Assembly (NCBI GenBank): GCA_033065855.1
Contig: JAVXUO010002587.1
Location: 310,001 to 374,000 of the forward strand
Reading direction: 5' to 3'
DNA: 64,000 nt
Source: Escallonia rubra
Taxonomy: Eukaryota; Streptophyta; Magnoliopsida; Escalloniales; Escalloniaceae
Part shown: one piece after another, positions 42,226 to 51,928 of the stretch
Layout: each line of letters begins with the position of its first letter
Numbering within the stretch: the stretch's first letter is position 1
Position numbers and translations under genes: made by a program
Notes under the pieces: model-generated
Databases searched by the model: none
Told to the model about the DNA's origin: nothing
What the model saw: the letters and a program-made list of their open reading frames with translations, nothing else

Positions 42226-45200
42226 CCTACGTGGTCTGGCACCGGGGGGTTGCGTCGGCACCCCTAGCGACTATGACCCCCGGGTCACTCCGGGACGGGA
42301 GCAGGTCCTTGGAGGGCATCGTGCCTAGTCCGCCTAGCAGTTGGCTACAGGGGCAACCCTCGCCGTTGTCAGGTTCTCTGCGCGTCTCTTGACGCATCTT
42401 GTGGGATTCAGTAAGGGCTTGGACCGGTGGTTGGGGCAACGGGCTACTCTAATCATGCTACCGCGGTGTGATCAATCTCCTCAGAAGGGGCAGAGAGATG
42501 CTGCAAGGGCAGGGCAGCACGAACTCGGGGACCGGCAGTCCAACGGAGAATCGATACTTTGGACCCCCTAGTGACGTGTCACTCCCAGGGGACGACACAT
42601 GTCGGCTGATGACGCATGCACACTTTTCCCTATAAATAGTGGACTTTGAAGCTCATTCAAGGACTTCTCTCTCATTTGTCATTTTCACTTTCTCTCTCTA
42701 AAAACCCATTCTCTCTGGAATTCTAGTGAGAGAAACACACTTGGACTTCTGACATTGGACCCTTGACGCTACACCCCTGACTTGGACCTTGACTTATACT
42801 GTCGACTGCCGGCCCTGCTCGTCGTCGCCCTGCCTGCGCGGCGCTGCCAGCCCTCTCGACCTGTCTGGGGAGCCTTGCTCTCAGCCCTTACTCCATCCTT
42901 GCTGTCTCTCACTTTGCATACTTGGCATCTGACTCGGACTGCATTCCTTGTGGCACCTCCACGTCGACTGCGAACCGACTTTCCTTGGCATCAATATGCT
43001 ATCACGTCTCGGTTTCTCTTGTTAGTCCTCAGCTCAGGCTGCCCCAGAGAAAACTGATGCAGATTTCTCACAACGCTGCTGAATTCTGTACCGTTTATCA
43101 TTGCTTCTTCAAAGAAAGGAAGCATTACACGTTTGTTGGGAGTAATATGTTTCCTGTGTCCTACATATGCCCGATGACTCTGCAAATTAAACCAAAGAAG
43201 GAAAACAGCAGGTAATTACACTTGCGGCTGGAATTGAACCACCAATGCACATTTCAAGGGCAACTGGGATAACTGCCTAGAATTTTTTGCCACAGCAAAA
43301 GTGGTCTTCAGGGAGTGCAGTTCCTCGCAGGCATGTTTTTTCTGAAATAGTGCATACCTTCATAGCGCGGCCCATGTTACCACCGTGGGAAGGTAGAAAG
43401 ACTTCGCTGCTGAGTGAAACAATGTAGTCGATGGCAGCTAAAATAGATGAGCGGTTAATGTACGGTGCAAGCTCGTTCTCACGTGCCAGCATCTCCTTAG
43501 TCACTACAATGGGGAACTCTGCCGTGGGCGGCTGCAAGGCCTCGGCACCTCCAAATGGATCTCCTCCTGCAATATATACTCGCACACTGCCTGGTGCCCC
43601 TAAACCCTTGAGAAATCTGCACAAGCTCAACTTTAGTCCAAAATAAAAGGAAGTCTACGGCGAAATATGATTTGCTTGACTACAACTTACCTTGCAACTT
43701 GGAATGCATTAAGTGGGCATAATCCAGCAAGCCTTCGCTGAACATAGCTCATATTTTGGGTCATAATGTTGTCATATTCAGGGCCTAAACCAGTGAGACA
43801 TCCGGTTCTGAGCCACATATCCTTCTCTAGCCTGAGATGGATGGCAACGTATGGGCCTTCTATCCACATTCTCCTTGCAATCTGATAGCCGAGCTCCCCT
43901 ATCGGTGCTGCAAATCTTAGGGCATGGAAGGCCACCTCCAGAAGTAAAGAGAAAAAGAGGCATTACACATCTTTGGGAAGAATACTAATGAATACCACCG
44001 AAGAACTAAAAAGATTTAACATTGATGTCTTCGAGAAACGTTGGAAGCAAGGGAATGTATGTCAACTAGCACAGTGAATAGCCATGTATAACTGAAAACG
44101 ATTAGTCTTGATTACCTTACGTCGAAGCTTCTGAAGATCCGGTGGAAGATTTTTGGAGAGCTTGGAATCTAAACCTTTCAATACAAGCAGGCTTTTTCCA
44201 TTCAGCTGCAAGAGAAAAATGAAGCACATTATAACTTTTGCCAGTCGTTAACATTAGACTTAGTACCTACCGTTATCAACCTTTACTTGTTTGAAGAATC
44301 TGGCACGAATCCAAAGCGGAGAAACATCAAACGGAATTTGATTGGCGATGGTCTGCGTTGAAACCAAATGGGTGGAGGGAAGGGATGACACAACCCGAAC
44401 ATCAGCTTTTAAGGTCGTCTTGAAATGTTCAATGTCAAAAATGTCTGAAAATTCACTGCAAAATCAATGTGAACAAAGTTAAACTACAGTTGACTCATAT
44501 CAACGAATTTTCCCTCAAACCGCTTCTTTCCAGAATCCAGCCATGAACACAACATATTTCCTAATAAACAAAGGGTATCGTACTAGACAACCCAACAGCA
44601 TAATCAAATAAGACCAGAGAACCAGAGAATAGGAAATAATTTTGAAAACGAAAGAAATAGAAGAAAAACACTTCGTACCTCTCATCTCTCCAAATGTGAT
44701 TAACCTGCAAAACAGGCACAACCAAAGCGGCTTCAAGAATCCTGGCAATGACAACCGCGTCGACAATCTGATTCCTCTGCTGATTCAAGCCACCAGAAAC
44801 CACCACCACCAAGAACCTTCTCCTCTCCTTGGAGACCAGCGACGATTTCATTCTATACTCGACGCCAAAATCCAGGCACGGCCGGTACCCTTCTCCATCC
44901 GGCTGCCGCCAGAACTCCCTCTCCACCTCCGACAGATACCCGGCCACCCCCTCAGGCGGCAATGTCAGCATTGCACTGTTCGAAAGACTTGGCTCATCAT
45001 TGAAAGCTGTACTGAACAGAGAGAGGAATAAGCAGAGCATGGAGTTGGGTTACGGGAAGTTGAAAGGGGAGATCATTGATGCATCATGATCCAAACGAAC
45101 GATTGGATTTTGTCTCTTCGCTTGTTTGACGGGATGCGACAAGCATCCATAATGCAATCTTTTTGGGTAAGCTGAGATATGAGAGGTTTAACAGGTTGAG

Positions 45201-45827
45201 TTGGTAGATAGCCATATGAGTATATTTTGGAAAATGGAGGATGGGCAGTCCCGGAGCACACTTTTTGTACCAAACTGAAGGCTATTTCATGTTCTTTCAT
45301 ACTCTTAATTGTATTATAATGTTGTCAATGTAACGCGTTGCCTTTGTTTTTGTGATCCATCAAATGTATGCAATACTCTTATCATTGAACAAGACGAATG
45401 TAATTAGAATTATCTATGGTCCTGATCATAATCAAACCTTGATTAGCTTAGTCATGATTGAGATCAGATGACCAACAGGCAAGGTCAATGCCAAGCTTGA
45501 CTAAGTTAATCTAGCAAGAACTATCGCTTGAGCATGAAAACAATTATGAGCGAAAGTTTTAGTGATTGTTCAGTTCAGCATAGAAATGAACTGTTTTCAG
45601 CTTCGGCTTCACCTAAAGCAGTTTTTGTAATATTGTTCGAAACATAAAAATTCTTATGCTGTTACAACACCTCATGTCAAATAGACATGCAACTTTCAGG
45701 CAGAATAGTATTCATAATAGAACAATACTATCTGGCATTGTTATGATGGTAACAGATACAACTTCAGTTTCACAAACAAACATAATCATAACTTATGCAG
45801 GCGCGACCAAAATAAAATAGCAGCACA

Positions 45828-47444
45828 TCAATTAGATGCATCTTTGTCTTCCTTCTGCTGCAAGTACCTAAGACATGGAAAACCAACAAATCCTTCATTG
45901 ACATGTGTAGATAAGTGAACAGAGCAGCAAGACATGGTAATAATGTTCATCATAAAAGTGGCAATTTTCCAAAAAGCCGAGTATTCATATAGTAATCGAG
46001 GAGGCCTTCTTTTTGGGCGCCAAAAGTTTTGACGAATTCCACACCCTTCCAGGAGATAATGACTGAACTACCAATTCTGCCCTTCATCTTCCCTTCTCTA
46101 TTCATGTAGCAGAGTAACTTTTTCTCCAATACAACCAGCTTCAATAGTTGATCGATTTTATGAGATATCTATGGTGGGTTTAACTCACCACAGCCCTTCT
46201 GCAATACCTGAGCAAGCCATCACAGTCCCGTCAGTATATCGACTGACACCCACTAAAATCCCCTACACAACACGATCACCCGTCATTGTCACTTCTTCTT
46301 ATTCAAACAAATACTGGTTGATCGCGAATTCCAATCATTGGTTCGTCGGCACTTGCATTCTAGCCTGGAGAAAAGGGTAGCTAATCCACTGCCATTGTCC
46401 AGAACTACCGATGTTTATAAGAAGGGTGTTGTGAAAAGGTGTTGTCGCACATGGTGGGTCTGGGCTTATTCTGCGTGATGTGTTCGGCGGTTGCCTTGGG
46501 TTTCGGGCAGAGATAAACCTAGGAGAAAGAGTGGTTGCCGATGAAAACTGAACGGGCCAAACGGGTAGTTCATGGACTCGGCACAAGTCTTCGAGTCATA
46601 TACATGTCCAAAAGTCGGATTCGCTTATTTTTCTTAACTCAAGACGCATAGACACGATAAAATATCCCTACCTATCTTTTCCTATTATTCAGTTATTCCT
46701 TAATTTACATGGTATTTTATGCTACGTATATCGTTTGAATTTAAAATATTGATCATCTCAAAGTAATAATGACCTAAAATAAAGACTATAACATAATGTT
46801 CTTTAATTTATGGCATGTCCTATGGAATCTATCATACACACATCTCATACTCATATCCAAATCTGGAGTGTCTGATACGAAAACTTCACAAATTGTGAAG
46901 AGTTCATGCATTCTGCAATCATAATATGTCGGTAATTTTCACGTTTAATCGTAAATAAGAAAGAAAAGCCAGCTTCAACAACTTACCCCGGGGCCTTGGC
47001 AAAACGAGCAAGTAGATAGAGGTGCACTGTCTCGTTTGAGGCATGGGTTGCCAGAAGTAGATAGTTCCGAGGCTGTACCATCCATGCAAATCTCATGACC
47101 GATGCAGAAAACACGCACATTGCTGCAGTAGAAAGTGAGGTATAATTAGAAGCCCAACCATCATAATCAAGCTTCACTTCAAACAACCAAATAATTGCAA
47201 CCTGCGGTCATGTTGCCCGATATCATTTCTAGTGGCTTTTGAGTGTCCATCAGCCCCTACAAGTACCAAAACATCACATTAGTTTGCGATCCTGAAGAAA
47301 CTAGTTGGTTAACAAGTGATTATACCAAATTTGTGTGGTGAAGAAGCATACCGAAGCAACGAGTCCCCAGTTGGCTACAGGGCCCCAAAAATGTGTTGTT
47401 TTGGGGCCAACAGGACTGTTCAGAAATGCTCGAAAAGAAGCCAT
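45828..47444 (-). CDS. MPC1: Mitochondrial pyruvate carrier 1 (MPC1-like), copy 3, intact frame
   Basis: Coding exons (minus) are 47444-47352, 47256-47202, 47122-46987 and 45867-45828, with the same sizes as in the other two copies, giving 107 aa. [29 protein letters not shown] and [12 protein letters not shown] are kept. Several residues that are shared by copies 1 and 2 differ here: the QLYQL-type helix reads HLYLL, KAQG reads KAPG, PPEM reads PLEM, and the tail is KEDKDASN. The frame and splice sites are complete. The 5'UTR exon ends at 48,871 and the 5'UTR intron (47,453-48,870) contains two MITEs. It could work as a carrier subunit or be under relaxed constraint. Confidence 0.82.
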
Positions 47445-47665
47445 GCGTACCTCTGTCATGGATGCATTTACACAATCAAACATCAAAGAGAGGCGGATAT
47501 GCCAAATAGTAAACATGGAAACCAGACACGCAACGCTTCTCAATGGTATTCAGTGTCTAGGCAAAGAAAATCCATGAGAGAAATTCTCAAACAGGGATGT
47601 GAGAAAACAGGGTACTGGGCCGACCTTCCATTGTCCTCTGGATGTCCAAATACATACGTGAAATA

Positions 47666-47937
47666 CTCCTCCTTCCGTCCTAAAAAAAACTTATTCCGTA
47701 CTAAAGATATAATTCATTTATTACGTGTTTACTATTCTACCCAAGAAAAGGGAGGAAGGAACTGGGTAGAAAATGAGGTTGATAGAGTGCTAAATATAGA
47801 GAGAGACATGTAATAACAAAAGTGTAAAAAAGATAAATATCGAAACACTTATGAAAGCTTTCTTAATTTCAAAAGTTAAACAATTTTTTTGATAAAATTC
47901 CAAAATAAATATGATCAATTTTTTTAGAACGGACGAG
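47666..47937. mobile_element. Stowaway MITE in the 5'UTR intron of MPC1 copy 3
   Basis: It starts CTCCTCCTTCCGTCCTAAAA and ends TTTTTTTAGAACGGACGAG, imperfect inverted repeats of Stowaway type. TA lies directly on both sides (47,664-47,665 and 47,938-47,939), the expected target duplication. 272 bp, non-coding. Absent from the matching introns of copies 1 and 2. Confidence 0.8.
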
Positions 47938-48025
47938 TACTAATGGACAATTGCATATAGGCGGGGGTGTAGATCAAACTCTTACCACGTACTAGGCGTT
48001 TCCCAACAATAAGATGAAGAGATGA

Positions 48026-48286
48026 TTCGGGTATGTTTGAAATCACTTTCAGTTTTGATTTTCTGTTTTCAAAAAAACAAAATCTATAACCATTTAGTTT
48101 TTATTTTTTTACAAAAACAAATAAGTGTTTGATTATCTCGTTTTTATTTTGAGTTTTTTCTTTGATGGTGGTGGCGGTCGCCGCGATGTCGGCGGCAGGC
48201 AGTGGTTGGTGGTGGTGGTATCAAAATAAAAACCAAAATTGAAAATCCAAAATTGGAGAAAAAATAGAAAACCAAACGCTACCGAA
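48026..48286. mobile_element. Second MITE in the 5'UTR intron of MPC1 copy 3
   Basis: The left end TTCGGGTATGTTTG and the complement of the right end, TTCGGTAGCGTTTGG, match imperfectly. The centre contains a GGTGGTGG-rich patch. The AGCGTTTGG-type end recalls Harbinger- or hAT-type MITEs; the family is not settled. Confidence 0.55.
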
Positions 48287-48963
48287 GTTTATATGAATTA
48301 GGCCGAATATTGTGCATCGTAATGGGACAACATAAATTTGCAACCCGTGCGCGATAGCATCAGAACGTATAGAAGAGGATGGGTGAAAAACCTTGGGCAT
48401 TGGAGATCCTAAGAGAATACTTTTGAGCAGATTTAAGACTTTCAAGTCTGAGGTCTCCCGTAATTAGGAATCAACTTACCAGCCTCCCTTCTCAGTGCAA
48501 ACGAAAGCGTTATCGGTTATTCTTATGTGTATCTAAAAGGGTGGGTGGGATATGAAAGCACTCAGATCAAAACCAATAGGTTACAAGACCAGAGGTGTAA
48601 AAGGCTCTACCTTTTTCAGGAGATGAACTAGAAGCAACACAAATACCCAAAAGTTAACAACTAATTGAAGGGTTAATGATATATCAGTTAGTGGCATAAC
48701 CACAATTTCAAGCTATGAATTACAGCAAGAAAGAGTAGAAATGAGTGAAATCGGGTCGTAACAACATCGGATACGTTCACAAACAAACAGCAATCAATCA
48801 TACCCTTTTGCGCGCGCATGTCAAAAATCAACGAACATATCTGCTACAAGTAGGTGTACGAGAGCTTTACCTTTGAGTGGAGATCAGTGGTCAGAAAAGT
48901 TGGAAAGACGACTTTGAACAGAGAAAGAGAGACGCCTAAGTTCGTTGTTTGGTGATCGGGGAG

Positions 48964-48973
48964 GTATATATAG
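48964..48973 (-). promoter_or_regulatory. TATA box of MPC1 copy 3
   Basis: On the minus strand this reads CTATATATAC. A 5'UTR exon with a clear GT donor (CAAAG|GTAAAG at 48,871/48,870) lies about 95 bp downstream, and the block is conserved in all three units. Confidence 0.6.
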
Positions 48974-49564
48974 GGAAGGAAAACAGTGTCTGTTGAATCT
49001 TCGTTTATGAAGTAAAGTGATTATTGAGTGTTAGTACCAAAAAAAAAGTAAAGTGATTATTCTATATTAGTTTGACTTCACATATATATCATATTCTGAT
49101 ATCTTTATCACATCAGTGCTGTCTAGCAATAGATTTATCTATGTGAAAGCTCGACAGGATTTTGCCATCTTTTCTATAATTGTTTTGTAGCATTAGGATA
49201 TGAGGGGATCAACAACTACATGAAGCAAATCAATCGCACAACCATATACTGATTCCAGTGACCTTACATGCTTGAATTGGCCAACTGATAAAACTTCTTT
49301 TCTCTCTTAAGTTTTATCTGCAGTTTGAAACTGAATCAGACTTCCACATGGAACTGGAAGAATCATTCTCTACAAGCTTTTACACGACTCCAATCAGACC
49401 TCAATGCACATTCGCAGTTTGGTACAATATGTACATCCTAACAAAATCAGGAAAAATGGCAGAATGTAGCAAAATGGATATGAACAAAACGCTACGAAAA
49501 TCTGATCCATGTCAGGCAGCGTAAAACGTGTTAAATTGATCAACAAGCGGCGTTATGACTGAGC

Positions 49565-51928
49565 TCAGTGCTTGCACATGCATTCAGGCACTGGATATGC
49601 TATCACATCTCGGTTTCTCTTGTTAGTCCTCAGCTCAGGCTGCCCCAGAGAAAACTGGTGCAGATTTCTCACAACGCTGCTGAATTCTGTATCGTTTATC
49701 ATTGCTTCTTCAAAGAAAGGAACCATTACGCGCTTGTTAGGATTTATATGTTTCCGATGTCCCACATATGCCCGATGACCCTGCAAATTAAACCAAAGAA
49801 GGAAAACAGCAGGTAATTATACTTCCGGCTGGATCAACTGTGATAAGTGCCTAGAACTTTTTTCCACAGCGAAAACGTCCTCAGGGAGTGCATTTCTTCG
49901 CAGGCATGTTTTGTCTAAACCAGTACATACCTTCATAGCACGGCCCATGTTACCACCGTGGGAAGGTAGAAAGACGTCACTGCTGAGTGCAACGATGTAG
50001 TCAATGGCAGCTAAAACAGATGAACGGTTAATGTAAGGTGCAAGCTCGCTCTCTCGTGCCAGCATCTCCTTAGTCACTACATTGGGAAACTCTGAGGTGA
50101 GTGGCTGCAAGGCCAGGGCACCTCCAAATGGCTCTCCTCCTGCAATATATACTCGCACATCGCCTGGTGCCCCTAAACCCTTGAGAAGTCTGCACAAGCG
50201 CAACTTTAGTCCAAAATAAAAGGCAGTCTACGGCGAAATATGGTTTACTTTTACACCAACTTACCTTGCAACTTCGAATGCATTAAGTGGGCATAATCCA
50301 ACAAGCCTTCGCTGAACATAGCTCATATTTGATCTTCCAGTGAGAAATTGGGGATGGGACTCCCTATTTTGGGTTATAACGTTGTCATATTCAGGGCCTA
50401 AACCAGTGAGACATCCGGTTCTGAGCCACACATCCTTCTCTAGCCTGAGATGGATGGCAACGTATGGGCCTTCTATCCACATTCTCCTTGCAATCTGATA
50501 GCCGAGCTCCTGTATCGGTGCTGCAAATCTTAGGGCATGGAAGGCCACCTCCAAAAGTAAAGAGAACAATATGAGATAAAAGACCCCCAAAAAGACGGCA
50601 TTACACTTCTTTGGGCAGAAATGAATACCACCGAAGAACGAAGATTGACATTGAAATCTTCTCGAAACCTTGGAGGCAAGGGATTGTATGTCAACAAGCA
50701 CAGTGAAGGGCCATGTATATCTGTTCTCTTAATTACCTTACATCGAAGCTTCTGAAGATCCGGTGGAAGATTTTTGGAGAGCTTGGAATCTAAACCTTTC
50801 AATACAAGCAGACCTTTTTCATTCAGCTGCAAGAGAAACACATTATGAGTTTTGTCAGTCATTAACGTTAGACTTAGTACTTGTACAGTTATGGATCCTT
50901 ACTTGTTTAAAGAATCTGGCACGAATCCAAAGCGGAGAAACATCAAAAGGAATTTGATTGACGACGGTCTGCGTTGAAACCAAATGGGTGGAGGGAAGGG
51001 ATGACACAACTCGAACATCAGCTTTTAAGGTCTTCTTGAAATGTTCAATGTCAAAAATGTCTGAAAATTCACTGCAAAATCAATGTGAACAAAGTTAAGC
51101 TGTAGTTGGCTCATATCAACGAATTTTCGCTCAAACTGCCTCTTTCCAGAATCCAGCCATGAACACAACATATTTTCTAATGAACTAAGTGTATCATACT
51201 AGACAACCCAACAACATAATCAAATAAGAGCAGAGAACCAAAAATAGAAAATAATTTTGAAAACGAAAGAAAGAGAATAAAAACCCTTTGTACCTCTCAT
51301 CTCTCCAAATGTGATTAACCTGCAAAACAGGCACAACCAAAGCGGCTTCAAGAATCCTGGCAATGACTGCCGCATCAACGATCTGATTCCTCTGCTGATT
51401 CAACCCACCAGAAACCACCACAACCAAGAACCTCCTCCTCTCCTTCGAAACCCTTGCAGATTTCCTCCTATACTCAATGCTAAAATCCAGGCACGGACGG
51501 TACCCTTCTCCGTCCGGCTGCCGCCAGAATTCCCTCTCCACCTCCGACAGATTCCCGGCCACTCCGTGAGGCGGCAATGGCAGCATTGCACTGCTCGACA
51601 GACTTGGCTCATCATTGGAAACTGTACTTGACAGAGAGACCGAAAACAGGGGAGAGAAAGCAGGGGAAGAAGCAGAGCGTGGAGTTAGGTTACGTGAAGG
51701 AATAATTGGTGTGAAGGAGAGGAGGGAAACTGCCAAAAAAGTGAAGGAAACCAGGAGGGAGAGGAAGAACAGAGGGAGGACTTGTGAGGAGCAGAGGAGG
51801 TAGTTTCTTGGGGTTTTCTTGGGGAAGAAGAGGAGGGAGATGAGTGGAGTGGATGAGAGTAAAAGAGATAAGAAATGTGGTGGGTTTGTGGGCATGAATG
51901 GGTTCTTGATGGTTTTGAGTCTCGCCAT
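49565..51928 (-). CDS. Plant O-fucosyltransferase family protein (GT106/OFT), copy 3, complete, 6 exons
   Basis: This is a Golgi-type membrane glycosyltransferase of the plant O-fucosyltransferase-like family (former DUF246); acceptor unknown. Exons (minus) are 51928-51294, 51071-50903, 50826-50737, 50548-50265, 50189-49931 and 49780-49565. They join to 550 aa with all GT-AG sites intact. The ATG at 51,928 has a strong context (CCATGG); the longer open frame upstream starts at TTG and is not a start. A hydrophobic segment around residues 45-75 (VLPLFFLSLLVSFTFLAVSL) is a type II signal anchor. Family motifs are VVVVSGGLNQQRNQIVDAAV (donor-binding region), HLRLEKD, TGLGPEYD, YIAGGEPFGG, FLPSHGGNMGRAM, GHRK and the C-terminal PVPECMC. 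It is the only one of the three copies that keeps its own N-terminus and upstream region, which is CT-rich. Confidence 0.92.

Larger units (their letters stand above)
40691..42993. mobile_element. Solo LTR (2,303 bp) in exon 6 of OFT copy 2
   Basis: It starts TGTTCCCAAC and ends TTGGCATCA (TG...CA). It is flanked by the 5-bp target duplication ATATG (40,686-40,690 and 42,994-42,998); the uninterrupted site in copy 3 has ATATG once. A promoter-like TATAAATA lies at 42,631-42,638 with CT-rich sequence after it, as in an LTR with a long U3 and a short R-U5 read on the plus strand. There is no gag or pol sequence and no primer site, so it is a solo LTR left by LTR-LTR recombination. The U3 is GC-rich and holds two tandem-repeat blocks. 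Open frames across it are side effects of its composition. Confidence 0.85.
36372..45059. repeat. Tandem segmental duplication, unit 2 (MPC1 copy 2 + OFT copy 2)
   Basis: It begins with TTCATTGATGCATCATGATC, a copy of the WDR74 stop-codon region. At this junction about 12 bp of the WDR74-like sequence kept in unit 3 is missing. It continues through MPC1 copy 2 and OFT copy 2, and ends at GGTTACGGGAAG. Unit-specific insertions are a TIR element (37.9-38.2 kb), a TRIM-like block (39.1-39.5 kb) and a solo LTR (40.7-43.0 kb). Confidence 0.85.
40656..45059 (-). pseudogene. O-fucosyltransferase copy 2: 5'-truncated and split by a solo LTR, internal frame still open
   Basis: Exons (minus) are 45,059-44,679 (truncated), 44,455-44,287, 44,205-44,116, 43,935-43,691, 43,616-43,358 and 43,179-42,991; the last nine codons and stop are stranded at 40,656-40,685. 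The duplication junction removed the promoter, start codon and membrane anchor. A 25-bp deletion near 45,028 changes the frame of what is left of the N-terminus. From the first remaining ATG (45,040) all splice sites are intact and the frame is open for 437 codons, including the fucosyltransferase motifs VVVVSGGLNQQRNQIVDAV and LPSHGGNMGRAMK. The frame ends at a TGA supplied by the inserted LTR, just before the PVPECMC tail. Exon 4 lacks 39 bp (13 codons) found in copy 3. It is probably not functional as a Golgi enzyme. Confidence 0.85.
45059..51699. repeat. Tandem segmental duplication, unit 3 (MPC1 copy 3 + intact OFT copy 3)
   Basis: It begins with TTGAAAGGGGAGATCATTGA and the WDR74-like stop region. 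The homology shared with units 1 and 2 ends within OFT exon 1, at the GAAG at 51,696-51,699. To the right the OFT gene continues with its own N-terminus, so this copy keeps the ancestral right flank. Unit-specific insertions are two MITEs in the MPC1 5'UTR intron. Confidence 0.85.

Noticed and set aside
40820..42571. Arginine/serine/proline-rich open frames as genes
   Set aside because: They lie in the GC-rich tandem repeats of the solo LTR, occur in several frames on both strands, and match no family.
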